Both the position numbers and the translations under genes were made by a program. From Planctomycetaceae bacterium (GTDB taxonomy: Bacteria; Planctomycetota; Planctomycetia; Pirellulales; PALSA-1355), in NCBI GenBank assembly GCA_003153375.1, contig PLYM01000103.1, positions 184 through 64,183 on the forward strand: DNA of 64,000 nt, read 5' to 3'. Below the pieces are notes generated by a model. That model ran no database searches, was not told the DNA's origin, and saw nothing but the letters and a program-made list of their open reading frames with translations. Positions 36,981-46,188 of the stretch are shown in pieces (the stretch's first letter is position 1; each line of letters begins with the position of its first letter).

Positions 36981-39900
36981 ATGAAGCGATTTGTGAGCTG
37001 CGCCGCGGTCGCCTTGCTCTTGAGTGCGCACGGCGCCGGTTGGTCGGGCCCTGGACTTTGGGCCGACGACTTTATTCCACGCGCGCAGGAGAAGCCGCCG
37101 GGCCCCGCGCTGTCGCCGGCCGACGCCATTGCGAAGATGACCGTGCCCCCGGGCTTTTCGGTCGAAGTGGTGGCCAGCGAGCCGGACATCGTCAACCCCG
37201 TGGCCATGACGTTCGACGAGCGCGGCCGCGTGTGGGTGACCGAGAGTCTGGAGTATCCGCGGCAAGAGCCCGGCGTGGGCCGCGATCGGATCAAAGTTCT
37301 GGAAGACACCGACGGTGACGGCAAGGCGGACAAGTTCACGATCTTCTCTGAGGGCTTCAACATTCCTTCCGGCATCGCCGTGGGCTATGGCGGCGTGTGG
37401 GTGGCCAACGCGCCGGACATCTTGTTTCTGCAAGACACCGACGGCGACGGCAAAGCCGACCGGCGCGAAGTGGTCGTGACGGGTTTTGGGCGCGACGACA
37501 CGCACGAGTTGCCCAACTCGCTGACGTGGGGACCCGACGGCTGGTTGTACGGGCTCAATGGCGTGTTCAACCCGAGCCGCGTGGAACAAAACGGCAAGCA
37601 GTTCGATTTCACCTGCGCGCTATTTCGCATTCATCCGCGGACGCGCGAGTTTCAACTCTTCGCGCGCGGCACTAGCAATCCCTGGGGCGTGGCCTGGGAC
37701 AGCGAAGGCAGCGCGTTTGTCAGCGCCTGCGTGATCGATCACCTTTGGCACCTGACCGAGAGCGGCTACTACATTCGTCAGGGCGGTCCTTATCCGCCGT
37801 TCACCTGGCCGATGGGCTCGATCGTCAAGCACAAGCATCAGAAGGCGGCCTATTGCGGCATCCATTACTTCGACAGCGATGCCTATCCGCCCGAGTATCG
37901 CCAGCGGCTCTACATGGGCAACATTCACGGCAACGGCATCAACGTCGACGTGTTGTCGCGCGAGGGCTCGACCTATTTCGCGCGCGAGGCCCCTGACTTT
38001 CTCGTGGCTAACGATGCCTGGTTCATGCCGGTGGTGCAGAAGACCGGGCCCGATGGCTGCCTCTATATTCTCGATTGGTACGATCGTTACCACTGCTATC
38101 AGGACGCCAAACGCGATCCCGAGGGAGTCGATCGGCTCAAAGGCCGGCTGTATCGCGTACGCTATCAAGACACGCCACGGGCGCCGCGCTTCGACCTGAC
38201 CAAAGAAGACGACGCACAATTGATCGAGCGATTGGGCAGCCCCAACGTCTATTACCGTGATCTGGCCCAGCGGCTGCTCTGCGAGCGCAACAATCCGAGG
38301 TCGGCCGCGAAGCTGATGGCGATTGTTGGCGACGGCTCGGCGCCGCGGACGAAGCGGTTGCACGCCCTGTGGTCGCTGGTGGGCAACGGTTCGCTGCCCG
38401 TCGATTTTCATCAGTCGCTGCTGGCCAGCGAGGATCCTGGTTTTCGGGCGTGGGGTGTGCGAGCTGCCGGCAACTTCGGCCACGTGGACCCGGCCGTGCG
38501 GGCAAAGGTGGTCGCGCTGGCTCACGATCCGGCCGCCGACGTGCGCGTGCAGGTCGCCATCGCGGCCCGCAAGATCGAAGGGGTCGATGCCTTGCCGGTC
38601 CTCCTCGAAGTGCTCGACACCGCAGGCGACGACAAGCTGATTCCGCACATCGTTTGGCAGAACTTGCATCCGCTGCTGGACCAGCAGGGGCAGCAGTTTC
38701 TGAACTTGATTGCCAGCGACCGTTTCAAGTCCTCGCCAGCGGTGGGTGCCATCATGCAGCGCGTGATCGATCGCGTGCTGGGGGGCAGCAACTACCAGGC
38801 GATTGGCTTGCTGGTCGAGATGCTCGTGCGGGGTTTGAAAAGCGATCCGGCCGATTTGGATAAGTGCCTGGGCTCGCTCGCCACGCGGCTGGAAACCGGC
38901 GAAATTTCGGCAGCCCAATTGGCCGGATTGCGGCCGCAGTTGGAGCCATGCGTGAAAAAGATCATGGCCGGCTCTCTCACCGACCGGCTGTATACAACGG
39001 CCACGCTGCTAGCGACGAATTGGCACGATCCGGCGGCCGTGGCCTTCGTGCGCTCGCTTCTCTTGAGCAAGGATCAACCGCCGGCGCTGCGTGCCCGGGC
39101 GCTCGATGCGCTGGTGGCCATCGACGACCCGACGTTGGAAGCGGCGATGGGCGAGTTGTTGTCGAATGCCAAGGGGGATCCGGTTCAGCTTCGCGGCGCC
39201 GCGCTGGCCTCGCTGGCGCGGTCGGAAAGGCCCTGGGTGGCTCGGGCGGTGCTGGCACATTATCAGAAGTTGGAACCGGAACTGCGGCCTCGGGCGGTCG
39301 AACTGCTGACGGAGCGTCGTGCCTGGGCCGAACAACTGCTGGATGCGATTGGCCGGCAAGAGATCCCGGCGGCGGCCTTGAACGCCAATCAGGTTCGCCA
39401 ACTGCTTATTCGTGGCGACGCGGAGCTGGCCGAGATGGTCAAGGCGCGCTGGGGAGCGGTGCGCGAGGACCGCGATCCGAAACGCGAAGCCGTAATCGCC
39501 AAGATGCGGACGTTCCTGCGACACAATTCCGGCGATCCGCTCGCCGGCCAGGCGGTGTTCAAACGCGTCTGCGGGCAGTGTCATAAGCTATACGGCGAAG
39601 GGCAGGAAGTTGGCCCCGACATCACGCTGAACGGCCGCAATTCGTTCGAGTTGCTGCTCTCCAACGTCTTCGACCCCAGCCTGGTCATTGGGGCCGGATA
39701 TCGGGCGCGGACGATCGTGACGGAGGATGGACGCGTGTTGACGGGATTGCTGGTCGAAGACAGCCCGGAACGCCTGGTGCTGAAGGCCCAGGGGGGCAAG
39801 CAGGAAGTCGTGCCGCGGGAAGAAGTGGCCGAGCTGATTGTCAGCCGGATGTCTTTGATGCCCGAGGATTTGGAAAAGCAACTAGCGCCGCAAGAGCTGG

Positions 39901-40430
39901 CCGATCTGTTCGCGATGCTGACACTCGACAAGCCTCCGAGCGATCCGACGGCCCGCAAGCTGCCCGGCTCGCAGCCGATCGCGCCGCGCAGCTCGGCCGA
40001 TGCCGCGACTTACAACGACGTGGTACATGACATCGCGCCGGCTTTCGGAATCGTGAAGGTCGGCAAGTCCGGCGTGGCGATCGTGGCCGAGCATGGCGAT
40101 CGCGAAGGCGTGTTGCGCACCCAGCCGGTCAGCCGGCAAGAACCGTCGATCCTCGCCGCGAGCGTGGTCGTGCCGGCGGACAAACACACACGACTGGTGC
40201 TCGGCGTCTCGCACCAGCCGGCGGGCGCGTGGAATCTGACCGTTTACGTCGATGGCCAACGCATCCACCGGTCGGTGGTTGGCGGAACCGAGCAGATCAC
40301 CTGGCCGACGATCTCGCTGGATTTGAGCGGGCATGCCGGCAAGACGGTCAAGATCGAACTGGTTGCCGGGGCTGAGGGGGACAAGCCGGCCACGGCCTAT
40401 TGGGGACAGATCGAGATCGTGTCGGATTAG
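36981..40430 (+). CDS. PVC-type haem-binding propeller/HEAT/cytochrome c protein
   Basis: This 1149-residue exported protein has a signal peptide (MKRFVSCAAVALLLSAHGAG). A soluble sugar-dehydrogenase-like beta-propeller of the planctomycete membrane-bound dehydrogenase family follows (about 50-395), with DTDGDGKADKFTIF and WGPDGWLYGLNGVF. HEAT-like helical repeats span about 420-830. A Pirellula/Verrucomicrobium-type cytochrome c domain has haem motif VCGQCHKLYGEGQEVGPD near residues 863-880 and SRMSLMPEDL as likely distal Met. The last 130 residues look like an extra beta-sandwich. A periplasmic oxidoreductase role is expected from the family; no substrate is known. GAGAG precedes the ATG. 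The fucose-isomerase-like gene follows after 91 nt. Confidence 0.92.
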   Translation: MKRFVSCAAVALLLSAHGAGWSGPGLWADDFIPRAQEKPPGPALSPADAIAKMTVPPGFSVEVVASEPDIVNPVAMTFDERGRVWVTESLEYPRQEPGVGRDRIKVLEDTDGDGKADKFTIFSEGFNIPSGIAVGYGGVWVANAPDILFLQDTDGDGKADRREVVVTGFGRDDTHELPNSLTWGPDGWLYGLNGVFNPSRVEQNGKQFDFTCALFRIHPRTREFQLFARGTSNPWGVAWDSEGSAFVSACVIDHLWHLTESGYYIRQGGPYPPFTWPMGSIVKHKHQKAAYCGIHYFDSDAYPPEYRQRLYMGNIHGNGINVDVLSREGSTYFAREAPDFLVANDAWFMPVVQKTGPDGCLYILDWYDRYHCYQDAKRDPEGVDRLKGRLYRVRYQDTPRAPRFDLTKEDDAQLIERLGSPNVYYRDLAQRLLCERNNPRSAAKLMAIVGDGSAPRTKRLHALWSLVGNGSLPVDFHQSLLASEDPGFRAWGVRAAGNFGHVDPAVRAKVVALAHDPAADVRVQVAIAARKIEGVDALPVLLEVLDTAGDDKLIPHIVWQNLHPLLDQQGQQFLNLIASDRFKSSPAVGAIMQRVIDRVLGGSNYQAIGLLVEMLVRGLKSDPADLDKCLGSLATRLETGEISAAQLAGLRPQLEPCVKKIMAGSLTDRLYTTATLLATNWHDPAAVAFVRSLLLSKDQPPALRARALDALVAIDDPTLEAAMGELLSNAKGDPVQLRGAALASLARSERPWVARAVLAHYQKLEPELRPRAVELLTERRAWAEQLLDAIGRQEIPAAALNANQVRQLLIRGDAELAEMVKARWGAVREDRDPKREAVIAKMRTFLRHNSGDPLAGQAVFKRVCGQCHKLYGEGQEVGPDITLNGRNSFELLLSNVFDPSLVIGAGYRARTIVTEDGRVLTGLLVEDSPERLVLKAQGGKQEVVPREEVAELIVSRMSLMPEDLEKQLAPQELADLFAMLTLDKPPSDPTARKLPGSQPIAPRSSADAATYNDVVHDIAPAFGIVKVGKSGVAIVAEHGDREGVLRTQPVSRQEPSILAASVVVPADKHTRLVLGVSHQPAGAWNLTVYVDGQRIHRSVVGGTEQITWPTISLDLSGHAGKTVKIELVAGAEGDKPATAYWGQIEIVSD

Positions 40431-40521
40431 CTTGGGTCGCAAGTGGCCTGTGGACGTAAGCGTCTCTCGCGTGGCGAATTGACGTCGTTTCAATCTTGAT
40501 TGGCAACCCGGAGTGTAGCGC

Positions 40522-42186
40522 ATGGCCGAATATCAGTTTCCCACTGCGACCAAAAACGAACGGTTGAAGAAGAACCAGGTGTTGCTGGTCGCCAGCGGCG
40601 ATTTGCGGCTCTCGGCCAATCAGAAGTGCTGGCCGGCGCAGCAAGCGATGGAAGAGGCCCTGGGCCGCGCCGTCGCCGATGCGGGATACGAGCTGGTACG
40701 GGCACACCTGTATAAGCCTGAAGAGCAGCATGGCTTCATCGCCTCGCAGAAGGAGGGGATGGAGGTCTTTCGACGAATCGACCCCAAGGCGCCGCTGATC
40801 GTTGCCGAGGCCGTCTGGCAATACTCGCATCACGTGCTCAGCGGACTGCTCGGGCACCAAGGCCCGGTGTTGACCGTGGCCAATTGGTCGGGCACCTGGC
40901 CGGGCCTGGTCGGCATGTTGAATCTGAACGGCTCGTTGACCAAGGCGGGCCGCAAGTACTCGACGCTGTGGAGCGAGGATTTTACGGACAAGTTCTTTGT
41001 CCGCAATCTGCGGCGCTGGCTCGACAAGGGCATCGTCAAGCACAAGACCGATCATGTGCGGCGCTGGAAGAACATCAAAGTCTCGGGCAAGGAACGAAAG
41101 CTGGGCGCGGCGCTGGCCGAACAACTGCAGCATGACAAGGCGATCATGGGCGTCTTTGATGAAGGGTGCATGGGCATGTTCAATGCCATCATCCCCGACG
41201 ATCTGCTGCACGCCACCGGCGTGTTCAAGGAGCGGCTGAGCCAGTCGGCCTTGTATCACGAAACGATGCAGGTGAACGACGGCGAGGCGCAGGCCGTGCG
41301 CAACTGGATGGAGGAGCAAGGACTGAAATTCGTGACCGGGCCGAATCATGCCGAGGATCTCACCGACGAGCAGATTCTCAAACAGTGCAAGATGTATATC
41401 GCCGCGGTTCGCCTGGCCGATGATTTTGGCTGCCACACGATCGGTATTCAGTATCAGCAGGGCCTGAAAGATCTGTTGCCCGCCAGCGACCTGGTCGAAG
41501 GAACCTTGAACAACACCGAGCGGCCGGAAGTACGCAGCCGCGACGGGGCCCGCGTGCTGTATGAAGGGGAGCCGCTGCCGCACTTCAACGAGGTGGATGA
41601 GTGCGCGGGACTCGACGGCCTGATGACCTATCGGGTACACCGGGCGATGGGGCAGCCGGTCGAGAACACGCTGCACGATGTGCGCTGGGGCGATTGGGAT
41701 CAGAGCGGCACGGTCGAGGATTACGTGTGGGTGCTGCTGATCAGCGGCTCCGCCCCGCCGGCGCATTTCGTGGGCGGCTGGCACGGGGCCTCGAGCGAGC
41801 GGCAACCGCCGATGTACTTTCCCTCGGGCGGAGGCACGCTGAAGGGCATCTCGAAGCCGGGCGAGATCGTTTGGTCGCGGATCTACGTCGAAGGTGGCCG
41901 GCTGTGCATGGACCTGGGACGCGCTGGCGTCGTTGAATTGCCGCCGGAAGAGACCGAGCGCCGCTGGCAAGCCACGACGCCGCAATGGCCGATCATGCAC
42001 GCGGTGACCTATGGCGTCACGCGCGATCAGTTGATGGCCCGGCACAAGGCGAACCATATCCAGGTCGCTTATGCCAACAGTGCCCTGGAGGCCGATGCTG
42101 CCATGCTCGCCAAGGCCGCGATGGCCGATCAGCTGGGGCTTGAGGTGTTTGTCTGCGGCACGCGCAAAGACGACGTGCCGTGGTGA
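40522..42186 (+). CDS. L-fucose/L-arabinose isomerase-like protein
   Basis: This 554-residue cytoplasmic protein resembles fucose/arabinose isomerase-fold enzymes: an N-terminal Rossmann-like half ([20 protein letters not shown]) and a central part with [18 protein letters not shown] near 210-230. The C-terminal part has [21 protein letters not shown] near 353-373 and [16 protein letters not shown] near 413-428. Acidic residues E and D in the central part and His in the C-terminal part could form the Mn2+ site, but I cannot map them confidently. It lacks a signal peptide. GGAG sits 9 nt before the ATG. It follows the PVC haem protein on the same strand. An unusual substrate or a non-isomerase role is possible. 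Confidence 0.75.
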   Translation: MAEYQFPTATKNERLKKNQVLLVASGDLRLSANQKCWPAQQAMEEALGRAVADAGYELVRAHLYKPEEQHGFIASQKEGMEVFRRIDPKAPLIVAEAVWQYSHHVLSGLLGHQGPVLTVANWSGTWPGLVGMLNLNGSLTKAGRKYSTLWSEDFTDKFFVRNLRRWLDKGIVKHKTDHVRRWKNIKVSGKERKLGAALAEQLQHDKAIMGVFDEGCMGMFNAIIPDDLLHATGVFKERLSQSALYHETMQVNDGEAQAVRNWMEEQGLKFVTGPNHAEDLTDEQILKQCKMYIAAVRLADDFGCHTIGIQYQQGLKDLLPASDLVEGTLNNTERPEVRSRDGARVLYEGEPLPHFNEVDECAGLDGLMTYRVHRAMGQPVENTLHDVRWGDWDQSGTVEDYVWVLLISGSAPPAHFVGGWHGASSERQPPMYFPSGGGTLKGISKPGEIVWSRIYVEGGRLCMDLGRAGVVELPPEETERRWQATTPQWPIMHAVTYGVTRDQLMARHKANHIQVAYANSALEADAAMLAKAAMADQLGLEVFVCGTRKDDVPW

Positions 42187-42234
42187 GCCGCTTCACGCTG
42201 AGAGTGTGAAGCTGAGCCGCGTCGCGATCGGCAA

Positions 42235-43338
42235 TCAGCCTTGGGGCGTTTCGACGCTGGGCAGCCGCGTGCTGTCTTTCGGAACCGGGTCGCTTGCCGA
42301 ATCTCGCAAGCGATTGGGCCAGCGGGTAGCCGCGGGAGCTTGCGGCTCGCTCGGTTTTTCGACCACCGGCGCCGGCGTGACCGTCGTGGGGTAGGGGGGC
42401 GCTTCGGTGGTGCCGCCCGCACGCAGCACGATCTGCGAATCGATGACTTTTTGGCCCGGCGTGGGGGCCTGCTCCACAACGTTGAACTTGGCACTGGTGG
42501 TGCCTTGCTCGACGACGACGTCGGTGCGCTGGGCGGTTTCGATGACGGCCACCTGGCTCGGCTGCGGTTCGACCGTGCTCGGCGGCGCCGTGAGCTGGGC
42601 GATCCATTGCTCGGCGGCCGTCAGGCTCGAGTCTTTTTCGAGCGCCTGGCGAAAGTGGGCCAAGGCAGCCTGCTTGTCTTCCTTCTTCATGAGCAGAAAG
42701 CCCATGTTGTAGTGGGCCACGGCTTCGCCGTGTGCGATCGTCAACTCGGCCAGCGCTTCCTTGTTCTTGCCCTGGTCCACATAGATCGTGGCCAGATTGT
42801 TGCGATAGAGCTTGCGATCCTGGTGTAATTCGACGGCCCGTTGCATCGACTTGGCCGCTTCGGGCAGCATGCCGTGGTGGTAGTAGCAAAGGCCCTGATC
42901 GTTGTGGACCGATGCGTCGCGGGAGTGCTTTTTCATCGCCCGTTTGTAGAGCTTCTGGGCGGCTTCGAAGTTATGGCGACGATCTTCCAGGTGCGCGTAG
43001 CCGAGCAAGGCGGGGAGATGGTTCGGATCCATCTCCAGGGCCTTCTTATATTGCTCTTCGGCCTCGTCCAAGTTGTCCGAGCGCTCGTTCACCTCGGCCA
43101 TGGCCACGAACACGCCGGGGCCGCCCTTGCCACCACCGGCCAACGTGGTTTCGCTGCCGGGCGTGGGCTTCTTGGTGAAGGCCTTGGTCACTTTCGCGGT
43201 GCCGTTCTTCACGCTGGTCGTGACTTTGTCGAGCATTGAGGGTTGGGTGCTGGGCGGCTTGGTGGTCGTCGAGGCGCAGCCGCCCAGGATGGGCAGACTC
43301 GCGATGAGGGCCAGTGAGCAGATGGCTTTTTTTCCCAC
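42235..43338 (-). CDS. TPR lipoprotein, TadD-like, end of the Tad locus
   Basis: This 367-residue lipoprotein has a type II signal peptide with lipobox LGGC (Cys21). A Ser/Thr/Pro-rich spacer follows, then about four to five tetratricopeptide repeats between about 75 and 250 (DEAEEQYKKALEMDPNHLPA, EAAQKLYKRAMKKHSRDAS, PEAAKSMQRAVELHQDRKLY, QAALAHFRQALEKDSSL). The C-terminal 110 residues are low-complexity and Pro-rich. TadD proteins of Tad loci are TPR lipoproteins needed for secretin or pilus assembly, and this is the last gene of a Tad run, so TadD is the natural reading. The disordered tail is longer than I would expect. It is convergent with the isomerase-like gene. Confidence 0.82.
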   Translation of the reverse strand: MGKKAICSLALIASLPILGGCASTTTKPPSTQPSMLDKVTTSVKNGTAKVTKAFTKKPTPGSETTLAGGGKGGPGVFVAMAEVNERSDNLDEAEEQYKKALEMDPNHLPALLGYAHLEDRRHNFEAAQKLYKRAMKKHSRDASVHNDQGLCYYHHGMLPEAAKSMQRAVELHQDRKLYRNNLATIYVDQGKNKEALAELTIAHGEAVAHYNMGFLLMKKEDKQAALAHFRQALEKDSSLTAAEQWIAQLTAPPSTVEPQPSQVAVIETAQRTDVVVEQGTTSAKFNVVEQAPTPGQKVIDSQIVLRAGGTTEAPPYPTTVTPAPVVEKPSEPQAPAATRWPNRLRDSASDPVPKDSTRLPSVETPQG

Positions 43339-43451
43339 TTTGAAGTCCCCAATTCACGAAAGTTGAAGGCAGATCGATCGATCAGATCAGCGAGACATGA
43401 TTTGACAGGAAAGGATAGTTGACTTGGCTTGGCGAGACGCACGGGGCACCG

Positions 43452-44042
43452 CTAATTCATGCCCGAACCACTGCTTGCTCCACCGCCGCCTCCTCCACCA
43501 CCACCGCCACCGGCCGAGGCATTGCTCAGCCGTGGATCGGGTCGAGTCGATTGAAACCGTTTGGCGACGTCGTTGATCTCGTCAGCCGGTGTGCCGTCGT
43601 TGGGCAAATCGCTCTCGACGACCAGCGGCAAGGCCCGTTCGCCGCCAACGCGCAGCGCAGCGTGCTGCACGGCTTCCATGCGTGCCGCGGTCACGTCGCC
43701 CGCCAGCCCGCGTTGCACGTAGATGGTGCGCCGCGTCGGAGGCATTTGCGTCAGGATGTGGCGAACTTTGGTTTCGCCAGCGAGATTGAGTTGGTTAGTG
43801 CCTTCGTTGAAGTGATAGTCGGACAACAGGTTCTGCCGACGGACGCCGTTGGAAACCATCAGCGCGAAGGGCATGTTGACCGAGTCGCGATCGGGTCCCA
43901 CGAACTGATTGGGCCAGTCGACGTTGCGGTGATAGTCGCGCTTCATGTCCGACCAGAAGTTCGTGAACCACTGGGCCTCGGCGGGAGCGGCCGAAACGAC
44001 GAGCATCCCCAGAAACAGGATGACGGTACCGCAGCGAAACAT
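43452..44042 (-). CDS. Secreted hypothetical protein with poly-Gly tail, Tad-locus associated
   Basis: This 196-residue protein has a clear signal peptide (MFRCGTVILFLGMLVVSAAPAEA). A mature domain follows, with WFTNFWSDMKRDYHRNVDWP near the start. FNEGTNQLNLAGETKVRHIL and TIYVQRGLAGDVTAARMEAV recall the beta-alpha-beta of OmpA-like domains, but without the peptidoglycan-binding signature. It ends in an Asn/Ser segment, eleven consecutive glycines, then Ala/Ser/Gly. The gene lies between tadC and the TadD-like gene, transcribed with them. A periplasmic or outer-membrane Tad accessory function is inferred only from position and export signal. I do not recognise a named family. Confidence 0.75.
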   Translation of the reverse strand: MFRCGTVILFLGMLVVSAAPAEAQWFTNFWSDMKRDYHRNVDWPNQFVGPDRDSVNMPFALMVSNGVRRQNLLSDYHFNEGTNQLNLAGETKVRHILTQMPPTRRTIYVQRGLAGDVTAARMEAVQHAALRVGGERALPLVVESDLPNDGTPADEINDVAKRFQSTRPDPRLSNASAGGGGGGGGGGGASSGSGMN

Positions 44043-44183
44043 CAGGTCCCTCCGATGTGCAGACGCCGGTGCGGCGAGCCAACGGGAAATCCGCTTGCAA
44101 CGCCTTGTCTGGTTCTATCGACGGCAGGGAGCATCGAACTGTTGTTCGAGGGAGCCGGATCGTCCAGGTCCACCGAAACTGCC

Positions 44184-45161
44184 CTATTTACCGCCGTTCA
44201 TCATCGGGAACATCTCGTTCACGATCGTGATAGCAGCCGGGCCAACGAGCACCACGAAAATGGCCGGAAAAATGAAGATCACGAGCGGGAAAATCAACTT
44301 CACCGCGGTTTTGGCGGCTTTTTCCTCGGCCAACTGGCGGCGGCGGGTGCGCATCGAATCGCTCTGCACGCGCAGGGCCTGGGCGATGCTGGAGCCAAAC
44401 TTGTCGGCCTGAATCAAGATGGCCGCCAGGCTCCGCAGATCGTCGACCCCCGTGCGGGCACCCAGGTCTTGCAGCACTTCGTTGCGAGCGCGCCCCATTT
44501 GCAGCTGAAAATTGCAGAGCGCAAACTCCTCGGCCACGACGCGGGCCGAGCGTTTCATTTCCTCGCTCACTTTGCGCATCGCCTGGTCCAGGCCCAGCCC
44601 GGCCTCGACGCAAACGACCAGCAAGTCAAGCACGTCGGGCAGACCAAAGAAAATCGCGTTCTTGCGGCTGCGCGCCATGAACCACACGATCACGTCGGGC
44701 AAATAGAACATGCCGGCGCTCACGATCACCGAATAGATCAGCGCCGACTGCGAATAGCTGGCCGTCAACAGCGCGGTGGCGCCGCTGAGGGTGAGCCCGA
44801 TGATCAAACCGATGAATTTAAGTCCCAGGAAGATACCCACCGAGGTCTCCATGCGGAAACCCGCTTCGGAGAGCCGGCTCTTGAGCTTGCCGGCTTCGGC
44901 GTCCGACTTGGGCTGCAAGGGCTTCGACATGGGCGAGGCCTTGGAGAGCATCTTGCTCATCGTGGCCGACTTCTTCACCAACGGCGCGCCGCTTTCGTCG
45001 CGACGGCGCGACTGGGGATTTCGCAGCTCGTCGAGCCGCTCTTCGGCGCGAGGCTTGCTGCCGCCAAAAGCTTCCAAGAGCAGCCATGCGCCGACGGCGA
45101 ACAGGCCGAAAATGGCGAACGGAATCAGCTTGGACCAAACGGCAATCGCCAGGAGCGTCAT
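44184..45161 (-). CDS. tadC: TadC-like inner-membrane platform protein
   Basis: This 325-residue member of the type II secretion F family forms the Tad inner-membrane platform with TadB. An N-terminal helix (about 5-25) precedes a charged linker, two central helices (about 115-160) and the T2SSF core, with DLLVVCVEAGLGLDQAMRKV and DDLRSLAAILIQADKFGSSI near 195-265. The last helix is near 295-318. The QADKFGSSIAQALRVQSD motif is characteristic of TadC. It starts 4 nt after the tadB stop, indicating coupling. Confidence 0.92.
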   Translation of the reverse strand: MTLLAIAVWSKLIPFAIFGLFAVGAWLLLEAFGGSKPRAEERLDELRNPQSRRRDESGAPLVKKSATMSKMLSKASPMSKPLQPKSDAEAGKLKSRLSEAGFRMETSVGIFLGLKFIGLIIGLTLSGATALLTASYSQSALIYSVIVSAGMFYLPDVIVWFMARSRKNAIFFGLPDVLDLLVVCVEAGLGLDQAMRKVSEEMKRSARVVAEEFALCNFQLQMGRARNEVLQDLGARTGVDDLRSLAAILIQADKFGSSIAQALRVQSDSMRTRRRQLAEEKAAKTAVKLIFPLVIFIFPAIFVVLVGPAAITIVNEMFPMMNGGK

Positions 45162-45165
45162 GGCT

Positions 45166-46134
45166 CTATACCTTAATCGAGATGATCTTTTTGATGACGA
45201 TCGCGCCGAGCAACTGCATCACCACGCCGCCCATCAGCATCTGTCGCCCCATCGGATCGGTGAACAACGGCATGACGTAATCGGGATTCAGCTTATAGAC
45301 GGCCAAGAACAGCGCTGGCGGCAGGGCCAACAACACGATGCCCGACAACCGGCCTTCGCCCGTCAGGGCCTGCACGGTGCCGAAGATCTTGAACCGTTCG
45401 CGAACCAGGTAGCCGATCTTGTCGAGGATTTCGGCCAGGTCACCGCCCGTCTGACGTTGCAAGACGACGGCCGTGGCGAAGAACCGGAGATCCAGGTTCG
45501 GCATCCGGTCGGTGAAACTCTGCAGTGCATCTTCCAGCGAAACGCCGAGGTTTTGTTCCTCGAAGGTGCGTTGGAATTCCTTGCTGATCGGCGGTCGCAT
45601 TTCCTCGGCGACCAGGCTAAAGCCCGAGCCCAAGCTGTGACCTGCCCGCAGCGCCCGGGAGATCAGTTCCAGGGCATCGGGAAGTTGCGCGGCGAATTTC
45701 CGCAGCCGGCTGCGGCGGCGGAGCATGAGCCACGCTAAGGGCAGCAGTGCCAACATGAGGCCGCAGGGAATGATGATCGTCGGGTGCATGCCGGCGAACA
45801 CCGGCACGAACATGCCGAGGACCGCCATGCCGGCCGTGATGCCCAGAAACTGGGGCGGCTTGAGCTTGGTGTCGGCCTGCTCGAACAACAGGTTGAAGTT
45901 CTTCAGCCGCGACAAATAGGCCGCGAACATGTGCTGGCCGCCCTCGAGCGGCTGGCTCAACACGCTGGCCTTGAGCAGCGCGTCCTTGGCTTGCTTGCCG
46001 GAACTCGAGCCGGTCAGCATGGCCAGCCGGTCTTCGATGCCGGATTCGGTCGTCGGCACGAACAGCATGCCAATGGCGCCAACCATCGCGGTGACCGCGA
46101 CGAACACGCAGATGTAGACCAGCAGGACGCTCAT
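45166..46134 (-). CDS. tadB: TadB-like inner-membrane platform protein
   Basis: This 322-residue T2SSF-family protein has an N-terminal helix (about 2-25), two central helices (about 108-150) and the F-domain, with LPDALELISRALRAGHSLGS near 165-185. VVLQRQTGGDLAEILDKIGY near 230-250 is the typical TadB motif. A C-terminal helix pair follows. It pairs with TadC around the TadA ATPase to move pilin subunits out of the membrane. It starts 54 nt after the cpaF stop and ends 4 nt before tadC. Confidence 0.92.
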   Translation of the reverse strand: MSVLLVYICVFVAVTAMVGAIGMLFVPTTESGIEDRLAMLTGSSSGKQAKDALLKASVLSQPLEGGQHMFAAYLSRLKNFNLLFEQADTKLKPPQFLGITAGMAVLGMFVPVFAGMHPTIIIPCGLMLALLPLAWLMLRRRSRLRKFAAQLPDALELISRALRAGHSLGSGFSLVAEEMRPPISKEFQRTFEEQNLGVSLEDALQSFTDRMPNLDLRFFATAVVLQRQTGGDLAEILDKIGYLVRERFKIFGTVQALTGEGRLSGIVLLALPPALFLAVYKLNPDYVMPLFTDPMGRQMLMGGVVMQLLGAIVIKKIISIKV

Positions 46135-46188
46135 AACGGCAACCGACCCATGAAAAATCGTGGATAAAACCCAGCTGTGGGCACGACG

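Noticed and set aside
40348..42057. A 569-codon minus-strand frame opposite the isomerase-like gene
   Set aside because: Antisense composition; the plus strand frame has a ribosome-binding site and family motifs.
42190..42212. GCTTCAC/GTGAAGC hairpin between two convergent genes
   Set aside because: Only 7 bp with a 9-nt loop and no T-run; too weak to call a terminator.
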